From NCBI GenBank assembly GCA_030147635.1, contig JASBUZ010000003.1:1-64000 (forward strand): a DNA stretch of 64,000 nt, read 5' to 3'. The position numbers and the translations under genes are program-made. How positions within the stretch are numbered: position 1 is the first letter of the stretch; every line of letters starts with the position of its first letter. The notes under the pieces were generated by a model. It did no database searches and was not told where the DNA came from. It was given only the letters and a program-made list of their open reading frames with translations. Positions 8,451 through 16,802 of this stretch are shown here, one piece after another. The stretch comes from Gammaproteobacteria bacterium. GTDB taxonomy: Bacteria > Pseudomonadota > Gammaproteobacteria > Legionellales > Legionellaceae.

Positions 8451-9495
8451 TGGCTTCCTCAAAATTCATCCAAATCTTATTTTCAAAGTCATATAATTTA
8501 CATTGCTTAAATACACTCCGTGCATAGCCCCATGTAAATTCATACTCATGAATATAAGCACCGTATTCTTTTTTCAAAGCCGCATAAGCTTCTGGCAAGT
8601 GATAAAAAGGAATACGAACATCCAAGTGATGCGGCACATGCGTCATAATGTTATGCAATAACATTTGTCCCAGCTTTGAGCATTTTAAAATAGTACTGCA
8701 ATACAATGCACCAACGACTTGAGACCACTCCGTTTTCACATCAAAAAATGGAATTTCTGGGTGTGTGTGATGCAAGTAGACAGTCATCGCAATAAAGTAG
8801 TTAAAGACGATGAAAGGTACAACTACTGCTGCAATCACCCCGATTAAGCCACCTGCAAAGCAAAACGCAATCACAGAGGCAATCAAAGCATAAAGGGATA
8901 CAAAGTGCTTACCATTACGATAATACTGACGCTGTTTGTCATCTTTACCTGGGTTAAAACCAAGCATTTCCGCCCACCACACACGGCGCAGGTAGTGAAA
9001 AGCACAGGTAAAAAAGTTACGCTCAACACGATATAACACACGCTCAACACGTGACAGTGCTTGATATTGTTTCGGGGTCAATGGCCGCCAAATCCAGTCC
9101 ATCGGCGAGAACGAAGTAAACCCATGATGTACACGGTTGTGTCCATAAGACCACATACGATAGATGTTCAGGGAAGGCAACATCACAATCGTGCCTAAAA
9201 ACTCCGCGAGCTTGCTATTTTTAAACAATGCTCCGTGTGCTGCATCATGCGCCCATACAAACAACATAGCCGTTGCAACTCCGGACACAATACCACCTGC
9301 AAGCTTTATTAAAGCATAAGGACTCATAAAAATCAGTATCATGCCAACAGCAAAAAATAACAGATCGAAACCAAGCCAAAAAAAAGCTTTGCTGGTCGAG
9401 CGCTTGTAGCAGCTTTTAGGAACCACTGCTCGTGCATCTGAAGATTTAATTTTCTTAACTTGATCTAACAAGTGACAAGATTGTACTGTAGTCAT
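8437..9495 (-). CDS. Membrane fatty acid desaturase
   Basis: A 352-residue membrane enzyme that puts double bonds into acyl chains using a di-iron centre. The three histidine clusters are present: HDAAH at 83-87, HNRVHH at 119-124 and HVPHH towards the C-terminus, with an extra HHTHPE in between. At least four hydrophobic segments surround them, as in acyl-lipid desaturases. ATG at 9495 is chosen because it follows GAGAG and fits the promoter at 9522-9549; in-frame ATG 9531 and TTG 9549 would overlap that promoter. The regiospecificity is not readable. The stop overlaps the carboxylase-like gene from the other side. Confidence 0.85.
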   Translation of the reverse strand: MTTVQSCHLLDQVKKIKSSDARAVVPKSCYKRSTSKAFFWLGFDLLFFAVGMILIFMSPYALIKLAGGIVSGVATAMLFVWAHDAAHGALFKNSKLAEFLGTIVMLPSLNIYRMWSYGHNRVHHGFTSFSPMDWIWRPLTPKQYQALSRVERVLYRVERNFFTCAFHYLRRVWWAEMLGFNPGKDDKQRQYYRNGKHFVSLYALIASVIAFCFAGGLIGVIAAVVVPFIVFNYFIAMTVYLHHTHPEIPFFDVKTEWSQVVGALYCSTILKCSKLGQMLLHNIMTHVPHHLDVRIPFYHLPEAYAALKKEYGAYIHEYEFTWGYARSVFKQCKLYDFENKIWMNFEEATKSA

Positions 9496-9521
9496 AGCAT
9501 CTCTCAAAAATAATTCACCAC

Positions 9522-9549
9522 ATTGTATCATATTTGAACTTTGCTGCAA
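9522..9549 (-). promoter_or_regulatory. Putative sigma-70 promoter of the desaturase gene
   Basis: TTGCAG (9549-9544), a 16-base spacer and TACAAT (9527-9522) on the minus strand. Transcription would begin near 9515, about 20 bases before the chosen ATG at 9495. Confidence 0.4.
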
Positions 9550-9584
9550 GTTATTTAACTTTTTACACCAAAGTTTTTCGCTTT

Positions 9585-9617
9585 TTTACATGCCTCTCAC
9601 AACACCTATGCTATACT
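9585..9617 (+). promoter_or_regulatory. Putative extended -10 promoter of yciB
   Basis: TGCTATACT at 9609-9617 is an extended -10 element. TTTACA at 9585-9590 with the overlapping TATGCT gives a 16-base spacer. The yciB start follows about 30 bases downstream. Confidence 0.45.
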
Positions 9618-9651
9618 GGGGCATCACTTTTGATACAAGCTAATGGACCAC

Positions 9652-10209
9652 ATGAAACTACTGTTCGATTTCTTTCCTATTCTTGTCTTTTTTATTTGCT
9701 TCAAATTGTTCGGCCTTTATACAGCAACAGCTGTTGCCATTATCCTCTCTATTTTTCAAGTGATTATTTACCGCATCAAATACCAACGCTATGAAAAGCT
9801 ACACATAATTAGCCTAGCGATGATTGTGGTTCTCGGTGGCGCCACTCTAATTTTCCATAACCCTTGGTTCATTAAATGGAAGCCAACTGCAATTTACTGG
9901 CTCTCATCCGTACTTTTTTTAGGTTCAACCTACATTGGCAAAAAGCCGATCATTCAAAAAGTCATGGAAAGCAACATTACACTACCCGAAAAAATTTGGC
10001 GCCGACTAAGTATTGCATGGTCTGGATTTCTGGCACTCATGGGATGTGCAAACCTATATATTGCCTATCATTACGATACAAACACTTGGGTCAACTTTAA
10101 ATTATTTGGTGGTGCAGGCTGCACGCTGCTATTTGTCCTATTACAAGCACTATATCTTGCAAAGCATGCAAAAACACCTGCCACAGCGCCTAAAACCATT
10201 AAGGAATAA
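9652..10209 (+). CDS. yciB: Inner membrane septation protein YciB/IspZ
   Basis: A 185-residue inner membrane protein with about five hydrophobic segments. The opening [10 protein letters not shown], the [10 protein letters not shown] segment and the [10 protein letters not shown] stretch are hallmarks of YciB (intracellular septation protein A), which helps maintain envelope integrity and interacts with cell elongation and division proteins in E. coli. Length matches the family (about 180). ATG 9652 gives the usual family N-terminus; an ATG three codons earlier (9643) is also possible and neither has a strong ribosome binding site. The gene stands alone between the desaturase gene and a repeat element. 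Confidence 0.9.
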   Translation: MKLLFDFFPILVFFICFKLFGLYTATAVAIILSIFQVIIYRIKYQRYEKLHIISLAMIVVLGGATLIFHNPWFIKWKPTAIYWLSSVLFLGSTYIGKKPIIQKVMESNITLPEKIWRRLSIAWSGFLALMGCANLYIAYHYDTNTWVNFKLFGGAGCTLLFVLLQALYLAKHAKTPATAPKTIKE

Positions 10210-10210
10210 C

Positions 10211-10347
10211 TAGGGTGTGTTGACATTTGCCCGAAACCTACCTTCATTCTACGTTCCGCGACTTGCTCGCGGAATCCATGGACCACCCGGACAAGCCGGG
10301 TGGCGTAGGTTTTGGTTGGTGGTGTGATGAATTGTCAACACACCCTA
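10211..10347. mobile_element. MITE-like inverted-repeat element
   Basis: A 137-base stretch is bounded by the perfect inverted repeat TAGGGTGTGTTGACA / TGTCAACACACCCTA (10211-10225 and 10333-10347). The TA at each end may be a target duplication. Inside are more palindromes: TTCCGCGA/TCGCGGAA (10254-10273) and CACCCGG/CCGGGTG with neighbouring AACCTAC/GTAGGTT. There is no coding sequence. Size, ends and internal folding fit a miniature inverted-repeat transposable element moved by an IS5/IS427- or IS630-type transposase in trans; no such transposase is in the window. It sits between yciB and the response regulator gene. Confidence 0.75.
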
Positions 10348-10383
10348 AAAATCGCCAATATGAATCACTAAAGGAAAGCCATT

Positions 10384-11049
10384 ATGCGATTGCTGCTCGT
10401 AGAAGACGATGAACTACTCGGGGATGCAGTTAAAACTGGGCTCACACAATTTGGCTACGTAGTTGACTGGCTAAAAGATGGCGTATCAGCAAAAACCGCC
10501 CTCGAGATTGAAGCTTTCGAGCTTGTCATTCTTGACCTATCGCTTCCCAAACTGGCAGGTCTTGCACTACTGAAAAGCATCAGACAAGCTGGCAACACGA
10601 CCCCTGTTATTATCCTAACGGCTCGTGAGTCTGTTGAAAATCGCATTGAAGGCTTAGATGCCGGTGCAGACGACTACATGGTTAAGCCTTTCGATTTGAA
10701 TGAACTCAGTGCACGTATTCGAGCCCTTGTTAGGCGTTCTCAAGGACGTGCAGATACAGCCATTCAGTATCGAAATATTACACTAGATCCATCAGCCCAT
10801 ACGGTTCTGTTAGATAATGTCGAAGTCAATATTTCACGCCGAGAGTTCGCTTTACTGCAAAAGTTGCTCGAGAACCAAGGGCATGTATTATCCCGAGAGC
10901 AACTCATGCAAAGTATTTATGGCTGGGACGAAGACTTAGATAGCAATGTACTGGAAGTACACATCCATAACTTACGGAAAAAGCTTGATGCAGACTTTAT
11001 TCGAACTATTCGAGGCATTGGCTACATTGCTGAAAAATCAACCGAGTAG
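10384..11049 (+). CDS. OmpR-family response regulator, PmrA/QseB-like
   Basis: A 221-residue two-component regulator. The receiver domain (about 1-115) has the acidic pocket EDD at 7-9, the phosphorylated Asp51 (VILDLSLP), a conserved Thr (ILTAR) and Lys (MVKPFD). A winged-helix DNA-binding domain of OmpR type follows (REFALLQKLLENQGHVLSREQL, then VLEVHIHNLRKKL). ATG 10384 has AAAGGA upstream. The sensor kinase gene follows after 9 bases. Sequence and length fit the PmrA/QseB group; in Legionella and Coxiella PmrA controls effector and type IV secretion genes, but which group this is cannot be settled by eye. The inserted MITE replaces much of the upstream region. Confidence 0.85.
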   Translation: MRLLLVEDDELLGDAVKTGLTQFGYVVDWLKDGVSAKTALEIEAFELVILDLSLPKLAGLALLKSIRQAGNTTPVIILTARESVENRIEGLDAGADDYMVKPFDLNELSARIRALVRRSQGRADTAIQYRNITLDPSAHTVLLDNVEVNISRREFALLQKLLENQGHVLSREQLMQSIYGWDEDLDSNVLEVHIHNLRKKLDADFIRTIRGIGYIAEKSTE

Positions 11050-11058
11050 GTACAACCC

Positions 11059-12489
11059 TTGAAAACTTCAATCCGTAAATTCCTACTCATTAATTTATTG
11101 TTTGCCATCGGCATCACCACAACTTTAACAGCGATTGGCAACTACTATCTCGATCAAAAAGACATTGAAGCGCACCTAGACACCTTAATGGCCGTATCTG
11201 GTTTGTCTTATGACGCACTACTTGGTGCTAACCCAAACCGTCGAGCTCTTGACAGCATTCAAAGCTCTTTGCAGCATATTCCCCAAAAGATGAATGCTCA
11301 CCTACCTCCTTTGAATGCTGATCAGCCTTCTATGGAGGAGTATGTGAACCGCTTTGGTTTTCAGGTTTGGTCAGAGCGAGGTCAAGAGCTACTACACTCC
11401 CCCAATGCGCCTACTCTCTCGCCTGACACCATACCATCTGGCTTTAGTAGCGCTGTCATTGGTGGTGATAAATGGCGTATTTTCAGTACAACCAATGAAA
11501 CATCTGGCTCAAAGCTTATTTTGGCAGAACGTTATGATACTCGTAATGAACTCGGGCGACGCATTGCACAAGACGACCTGTACATTATGTTACTCACCTT
11601 CCCACTCTCGGGGCTTCTTATTTGGATTATCATTGGCCGAGGCCTTGCAAGCGTAGATAAAGTTGCAAAAGAAGTGGCACATAGAGCTCCAAGCCACCTT
11701 GAGCCTGTAAACTTTAATTCAACACCTGACGAAATCAAACCCATGATTGATGAGCTCAATAAGCTCTTTTTCAGGCTACAAGAGGGATTTGACCGCGAAA
11801 AACGCTTTGCAGCCGATGCCGCCCATGAACTCAGAACTCCACTTGCAACAATAAAAACTCAGGCACAAATTGCTCTAAACACAACAGACAACCAAGCAAA
11901 AAACGCGGCCCTAGAAAAATTAATTACCAGCGTGAACCGAACGACTCATATTGTGCAACAACTCTTGACCATCAGTCGTTTAGTACCAGATACGCCGAAT
12001 GCGAGTGAATTTGAGCAAGTCAGCTTAGTTCAAGTGACCAAAGATATTCTAACTATGCTTGCCCCCAAAGCCATTGAAAAACAAATTGATTTAGAATTGC
12101 ACGCAGAGAATAGTACGCCTGGGTTTCTAGGTAATTATACCGCCTTGTGCATTTTAGTCCGTAACCTTGTGGATAATGCCATTCTATATACTCCAGAACA
12201 TGGGCACATATCTGTACAAGTACGCCCTGAGAAAAATCGTGCTCTCTTAGAAATTATGGATAATGGTCCAGGCATTCCAGAAGAACTTCGCGAGCGTGTA
12301 TTTGAACGCTTCTTTCGTGTCATTGGCACTCAACAGCCAGGTAGTGGGCTGGGTCTTGCGATTGTTAAACAAATCTCAGCACTGCATCATGCCCATGTTG
12401 AACTCGACACCCCAAAAAATCACAGTGGCTTGGTTGTGCGCATTTACTTCCCGTGTTGCCCCAAGCACCGTGATAAATTTATCGCGTAG
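11059..12489 (+). CDS. Sensor histidine kinase, PmrB/QseC-like
   Basis: A 476-residue inner membrane sensor, partner of the preceding regulator. It has a first membrane segment at about 8-28, a periplasmic sensor region, a second segment near 173-193 (LYIMLLTFPLSGLLIWIII), the phosphorylated His in AADAAHELRTPLA, and the ATP-binding boxes NLVDNAILYTP, DNGPGIP, FERFFR and GSGLGLAIV. The start is a TTG at 11059, with no ATG nearby and only a weak ribosome binding site, which suggests low translation relative to the regulator. The end overlaps the ruvA stop region by 11 bases. Confidence 0.85.
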   Translation: MKTSIRKFLLINLLFAIGITTTLTAIGNYYLDQKDIEAHLDTLMAVSGLSYDALLGANPNRRALDSIQSSLQHIPQKMNAHLPPLNADQPSMEEYVNRFGFQVWSERGQELLHSPNAPTLSPDTIPSGFSSAVIGGDKWRIFSTTNETSGSKLILAERYDTRNELGRRIAQDDLYIMLLTFPLSGLLIWIIIGRGLASVDKVAKEVAHRAPSHLEPVNFNSTPDEIKPMIDELNKLFFRLQEGFDREKRFAADAAHELRTPLATIKTQAQIALNTTDNQAKNAALEKLITSVNRTTHIVQQLLTISRLVPDTPNASEFEQVSLVQVTKDILTMLAPKAIEKQIDLELHAENSTPGFLGNYTALCILVRNLVDNAILYTPEHGHISVQVRPEKNRALLEIMDNGPGIPEELRERVFERFFRVIGTQQPGSGLGLAIVKQISALHHAHVELDTPKNHSGLVVRIYFPCCPKHRDKFIA

Positions 12490-13072
12490 CAAGGCTCTGT
12501 AGCCCTTCCCGAATCAGCTGCTCACAGGTTTTCTGGCCATCATCGAGCGCTTTAACGACCTTGTTTGCTTCTTGTGGTTTATAACCAAGCGCTTGCAGTG
12601 CTTTCACCGCTTCATCTGCATATCCCGCAGACCTATTGATATCCGAGGTCGTTGGAAAATACTCTGCATCATCGAGCCTATCTTTCATCTCAACCACTAA
12701 GCGCTCTGCGGTTTTCTTACCAATGCCCGGGAGCTTAGTCAGCAGTACGGCATTTTCTTCTCGAATACAGCGCACAAACTCATCAGGTCGAATACTAGAT
12801 AAAGTTGCAATCGCGAGTTTAGGTCCAACACCATTAACTTTAATTAACGCACGAAAAAGGCTCCGCTCTTCCAGCGTTAAAAAGCCGTATAACATGATGG
12901 CATCTTCTCGCACTTGTGTATGAATATGTAAGGCAACCGGGCCTTCTAACACTTCCACTTCAAAAAAAGAAGGCAGTGACGTTTCAACATCATAGCCGAC
13001 CCCTTGCACATCTAAGACAAGCTTACCTGGCTGCCGCTTATCGACAATGACTCCTTTAAGCCAACCTATCAT
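12479..13072 (-). CDS. ruvA: Holliday junction helicase subunit RuvA
   Basis: RuvA binds four-way DNA junctions as a tetramer and loads the RuvB motor for branch migration. The protein is 197 residues, the normal size. It begins MIGWLKGVIVDKR, has VNGVGPKLAIATLS and LPGIGKKTAERLVVE helix-hairpin-helix motifs, and a C-terminal domain III (ALQALGYKPQEA) that contacts RuvB. The ATG overlaps the ruvC stop as ATGA (13072-13069), so the two are translationally coupled. ruvB does not follow; the next gene is the convergent sensor kinase. Confidence 0.95.
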   Translation of the reverse strand: MIGWLKGVIVDKRQPGKLVLDVQGVGYDVETSLPSFFEVEVLEGPVALHIHTQVREDAIMLYGFLTLEERSLFRALIKVNGVGPKLAIATLSSIRPDEFVRCIREENAVLLTKLPGIGKKTAERLVVEMKDRLDDAEYFPTTSDINRSAGYADEAVKALQALGYKPQEANKVVKALDDGQKTCEQLIREGLQSLATR

Positions 13073-13566
13073 GTATAAGCACTCCTTAATAAATGACTTT
13101 GTCTAACATGGCTATGGCAAATAGCAACGGCTAATGCATCAGATGCATCGGTTTGCGGGGCTTCTGATAAAACTAAAAGACGCATGACCATTTGTTTGAC
13201 TTGCTCTTTGTCAGCAGCCCCGTAACCTGCGACTGCCTGCTTAATCTGTCGGGGTGAGTATTCTGCAACAGGTCTCTCTGGTGAGGCTGCAGCAACCATT
13301 GCAGCTCCGCGCGCATGTCCAAGCTTCAAGGCCGTGCTTGCATTTTGATGCATAAACACTTGCTCCATCGCCACTTCTTCTGGCTTGAAGGCAGTCATGA
13401 TTTGACGTATGCCGCTAAAAATATCATACAAACGGCCGCTTAGACCTGTGTCTGTCGTTGTTCGAATACATCCACTATCTAGATATTTCAGATGATTACC
13501 AGACGCATGAATTAAACCATATCCTGTAATACGTGAACCTGGATCAATGCCTAATATTACTGTCAC
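13069..13566 (-). CDS. ruvC: Holliday junction resolvase RuvC
   Basis: RuvC is the dimeric endonuclease that cuts Holliday junctions. The N-terminus VILGIDPGSRITGYG carries the first catalytic Asp; EVAMEQVF gives the catalytic Glu and KEQVKQMV and DASDALAVAICH the rest of the RNase H-like site. The product is about 165 residues. The start is taken as GTG 13566, seven bases after AAGGA; GTG 13572 is too close to that site. The start lies 23 bases inside the end of the MFS carrier gene and the stop overlaps ruvA, giving a tightly coupled three-gene operon. Confidence 0.93.
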   Translation of the reverse strand: MTVILGIDPGSRITGYGLIHASGNHLKYLDSGCIRTTTDTGLSGRLYDIFSGIRQIMTAFKPEEVAMEQVFMHQNASTALKLGHARGAAMVAAASPERPVAEYSPRQIKQAVAGYGAADKEQVKQMVMRLLVLSEAPQTDASDALAVAICHSHVRQSHLLRSAYT

Positions 13567-14860
13567 GAACACGTCCTTGGTTTTTTGAGTGCTCCGGATG
13601 AGATTCTTTTAATATAAATATAACTAGCAACAAATTAATTAAATAACTTAATGGCATAATAAGCAAGGCTTTTTGATACCCTTGAAGCCCGTAAACAGAA
13701 ACTCCGTCAATCACAGATACATCACCAATATGATGTAAAACTACCCCAACCATAGGTTGAAAGAAGGCTGCCCCTATCACCACCGATAAGTTATTAAACC
13801 CACAAGCTGTTCCAACTAAACTTGGATCGTTATTATCCTTCACAACAGCAAAGCTAACTGTTTGACCGCTGGCTCCAAGCCCAAAGCAAAATAAAACTAA
13901 ATACATCCAAGACATTGAAATCCCAGGCACATAAACCACAAGAGAGGTAGCACATAAACCCAAAACTGCACTAGTTCCAAGAATTAAGCGACGGCTTTTA
14001 AACTTATCGCTGAGCCAGCCAAAAGTTGGGCTTCCAATTCCAATAGCAAGCCAAATCATACTACACATTACAGATGCGGTTAGTAAGTTAATGCCATATT
14101 TCACTTCAAGATATGGAATACCCCAAAGACCTGCAAACACAGCAATTGGTGTCCAGATGGTGCAAGCATATGTCCCTGTTATCCAAGTATATTTTCTGCC
14201 ACACACAGCTTTGAGGCGTTTCCACTCATCTCGAAAGCGTTGCTTGGGCATCGATTGAGTAGGCTGGTGTGGGTAATCTCGAATAAACAACCAAAATAAA
14301 ATGGCCAAACAAAATCCAACTCCCCCCAAAATAAAACTTGCATCTCGCCACCCTACTGCATGAATTAACATTGCCAACGGACGCTCTCCAAACATCGCAC
14401 CAATGGAACTCATAAACTGAGCAATACCTGCGAGAATTGCAAAATGATTTGCAGGAAACCAGCGAGATAAAAGCACCAAAGCGCCAATGAATGAGAACGC
14501 TGAACCAAACCCAATCATAAACCGCCCAGCTGCAGCAGCATAAATACTCGTAGTCAATGCAAAAAAGACGGAGCCTGAGGCACACAACAAAATTGCGGCA
14601 GTCATCAACTTCCTTGGCCCGTAGCGATCGAATAATAAGCCCGCGGGCAGCTGCATCGGTGCATAGGCATAGAAATAAAAAGCCGAAATCATACCAAACC
14701 CAGTCCCTGAAACCCCGAAGGTTTTCATGATAGGAGCGGCCATCACACTTGGAGCTACCTGCAAAATAAACTCATACAAGTAGAACGCTGTTGCAAGAAC
14801 AAAAATAAAGTAAGCTGTTGATCTTTTATGTGTTTCAGAGAATACGACTTCAGTGCTCAA
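13544..14860 (-). CDS. MFS transporter
   Basis: A 12-helix major facilitator carrier of about 438 residues. The cytoplasmic loop motif LLFDRYGPRKLM between helices 2 and 3 and WLSDKFKSRRLI in the second half are the usual MFS marks. The helix 1 sequence (FYLYEFILQVAPSVM) resembles a carrier group common in Legionella and Coxiella; a paralogue with a similar helix 1 lies at 36169-37446. The substrate is unknown. The start is uncertain: TTG 14860 follows GGTG at a good distance, TTG 14881 is an alternative. The 3' end overlaps ruvC by 23 bases, an unusual carrier-repair operon. Confidence 0.85.
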   Translation of the reverse strand: MSTEVVFSETHKRSTAYFIFVLATAFYLYEFILQVAPSVMAAPIMKTFGVSGTGFGMISAFYFYAYAPMQLPAGLLFDRYGPRKLMTAAILLCASGSVFFALTTSIYAAAAGRFMIGFGSAFSFIGALVLLSRWFPANHFAILAGIAQFMSSIGAMFGERPLAMLIHAVGWRDASFILGGVGFCLAILFWLFIRDYPHQPTQSMPKQRFRDEWKRLKAVCGRKYTWITGTYACTIWTPIAVFAGLWGIPYLEVKYGINLLTASVMCSMIWLAIGIGSPTFGWLSDKFKSRRLILGTSAVLGLCATSLVVYVPGISMSWMYLVLFCFGLGASGQTVSFAVVKDNNDPSLVGTACGFNNLSVVIGAAFFQPMVGVVLHHIGDVSVIDGVSVYGLQGYQKALLIMPLSYLINLLLVIFILKESHPEHSKNQGRVRDSNIRH

Positions 14861-14980
14861 GACATCACCACAAATTTTCAAAAAGAACCATTACACCCCA
14901 ATATAAATTTACTTGTCAATAAGAAGGGCAATTTCAAACCAAGCTTTCAATCTCTTTGCAATACAAACCGACGAAGAACC

Positions 14981-15009
14981 TTGCGGTTTCTTTGGTTTTC
15001 ATGCAAAAT
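14981..15009 (+). promoter_or_regulatory. Putative infA promoter
   Basis: TTGCGG (14981-14986), a 17-base spacer and CAAAAT (15004-15009) precede infA. The 168-base divergent region between the MFS gene and infA holds no other clear feature. Confidence 0.35.
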
Positions 15010-15050
15010 TAGAACATTCTGCGTTTGTATTTTTTTGAGAAACTATTTAA

Positions 15051-15272
15051 ATGGCAAAAGAAGATCACATTGAAATGACAGGTACTGTCATTGACACCCT
15101 TCCAAACACCAAGTTCCGTGTTGAACTTGAAAACGGGCACCTCATCACGGCCCATATCTCTGGAAGAATGCGTAAAAACTATATCCGTATTTTAACTGGT
15201 GACACCGTCAAAGTTGAACTCACCCCTTATGACCTCACCAAAGGTCGAATTACTTTTCGGGATAAGACTTAA
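15051..15272 (+). CDS. infA: Translation initiation factor IF-1
   Basis: A 73-residue single OB-fold protein that binds the ribosomal A site and supports initiation with IF-2 and IF-3. The sequence ([57 protein letters not shown]) is unmistakable and full length. It is transcribed alone; a palindromic repeat follows three bases after the stop and could end transcription. Confidence 0.97.
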   Translation: MAKEDHIEMTGTVIDTLPNTKFRVELENGHLITAHISGRMRKNYIRILTGDTVKVELTPYDLTKGRITFRDKT

Positions 15273-15274
15273 GC

Positions 15275-15364
15275 TTGTCATTCCTGCGAAGGCAGGAATC
15301 CATTTTTCATTCAAAACCAGAGTATTGTTTTCAGGATGGATTCCCGCCTGCGCGGAAATGACAA
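15275..15364. repeat. Palindromic REP/MITE-type repeat
   Basis: Two arms face each other: TTGTCATTCCTGCGAAGGCAGGAATCCA (15275-15302, first half TTGTCATTCCTGCG) and TGGATTCCCGCCTGCGCGGAAATGACA (15337-15363). Each arm is itself a hairpin (TTCCTGC/GCAGGAA). Such GTCATTCCYGCG repeats are widespread between bacterial genes. The element lies between the convergent infA and pmbA genes and may also serve as a two-way terminator. Confidence 0.7.
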
Positions 15365-15402
15365 AAATCAGAGCAGTTCAATACTAAAAAAACTTATTAA
15401 GA

Positions 15403-16746
15403 TCACCCACCCGCAACAGTCATTTCTTCGATTAAGATAGAACCACAACGTGTAGCAATCGAAGGCTCTATATCTGTGCCAACTGCCACAATTTTCTGAA
15501 ACATTTGCTTCAAGTTTCCAGCCACCGTGATCTCGTCCACTGGATATTGAATTTTGCCGTCTTCCACCCAAAAACCTGATGCACCGCGTGAGTAGTCACC
15601 GGTAATACCATTCACGCCTTGCCCCATCAGCTCAGTAATCAAAAGACCTCGGCTCATCTGTTTAAGTAAGTCATCCAAGCCTCCAGCTGTCGGGTTCACC
15701 GTTAAATTATGCACCCCACTACTATTCGCAGTGGTTTGCAAACCAAGCTTTCGTGCCGAATAACTGCCAAGTACATATTGCTGCAGCACCCCGTCTTTAA
15801 TAAATACATTAGGACGTGTGATGATTCCCTCTGCATCAAACGGCGAACTGCCGAGTCCGCATAGAAGATGTGGCTCTTCATAGATTGTAATATTTTCAGG
15901 GAAAATACTCTCCCCTAAGCTGTCAAGCAAGAACGAGTGCTTACGATACAGACTTGAGCCACTAATTGCTTGAATAAAAGCACTAAGCAAGCTACTTGAA
16001 ACACGAGATGAAAAAATCACGGGTATTTTTTGGGTATCCAACTTTCGTGGTAAAAGCCTAGAAACTGTTCTTTCAGCCACTAAAGCAGCTAAATCATCAG
16101 TATTCATCAAGTTATCAGACAACCTCGCTGTGGTGTATGCATAATCACGCTGCATACCCCCAGCCTCTTCTGCAAGCAAAGAGCAACTTAGGCTATGCCG
16201 ACTACTTTCAACTACGCCAGAAAAACCTCTGGTATTAGCATAGCCATGACAAAAGTTATAGCTTGATGCACTTGCACCATCCGAGTTATGAATACGTTTA
16301 TCTAAGCTGAGTGCCTTGGTTTCACAAGCAAGTGCTAATTCACCGGCCTCTTCTGGAGTTAACGCCCAAGGATGATATAAATCAAGTTCAGGATAATCAG
16401 ACTCAATAAGCTCTTTATCCGGCAAACCAAAACAAGGGTCTTTCGCGCTCACTTTCGCGATATCACAAGCAGCACTCACCATGGCATCTAGCGCTATATC
16501 TGATGTATCACTACTGGTTGCACTGCCTTTACGCTGCTCAATATAAACAGCAACAGAGACACCACGCTCCTCACTAAAGGCAACCGTTTCGATACTCCCC
16601 ATCCGAACCTCGACACCAAACCCATGATCATGATTGACAGAAACTGCAGCATCTGTCGCACCATGAGCCTCTGCACGCTTTAAAACATCATCCATTAATG
16701 CCTCTAATGATGCTTTTCGGTTGATCTGTTGCGATAAATTTCGCAT
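15403..16746 (-). CDS. pmbA: Metalloprotease PmbA/TldE
   Basis: A 447-residue member of the TldD/PmbA family, which pairs with TldD to degrade unfolded peptides and to trim modified peptides such as microcin B17 in E. coli. Family features include the N-terminal KRAEAHGATDAAVSV region, RMGSIETVAFSEERG, and the C-terminal GVNGITGDYSRGASGFWVEDG and EPSIATRCGSILIEEMTV segments. PmbA subunits lack the HExxxH zinc motif of TldD, and none is seen here. TldD is not in the window. ATG 16746 is the only convincing start. Confidence 0.93.
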   Translation of the reverse strand: MRNLSQQINRKASLEALMDDVLKRAEAHGATDAAVSVNHDHGFGVEVRMGSIETVAFSEERGVSVAVYIEQRKGSATSSDTSDIALDAMVSAACDIAKVSAKDPCFGLPDKELIESDYPELDLYHPWALTPEEAGELALACETKALSLDKRIHNSDGASASSYNFCHGYANTRGFSGVVESSRHSLSCSLLAEEAGGMQRDYAYTTARLSDNLMNTDDLAALVAERTVSRLLPRKLDTQKIPVIFSSRVSSSLLSAFIQAISGSSLYRKHSFLLDSLGESIFPENITIYEEPHLLCGLGSSPFDAEGIITRPNVFIKDGVLQQYVLGSYSARKLGLQTTANSSGVHNLTVNPTAGGLDDLLKQMSRGLLITELMGQGVNGITGDYSRGASGFWVEDGKIQYPVDEITVAGNLKQMFQKIVAVGTDIEPSIATRCGSILIEEMTVAGG

Positions 16747-16802
16747 GATAGTCCTATATGTTTTATGGGTGAATTGCCTGCAGACAAGGATACAAGATAA
16801 CC

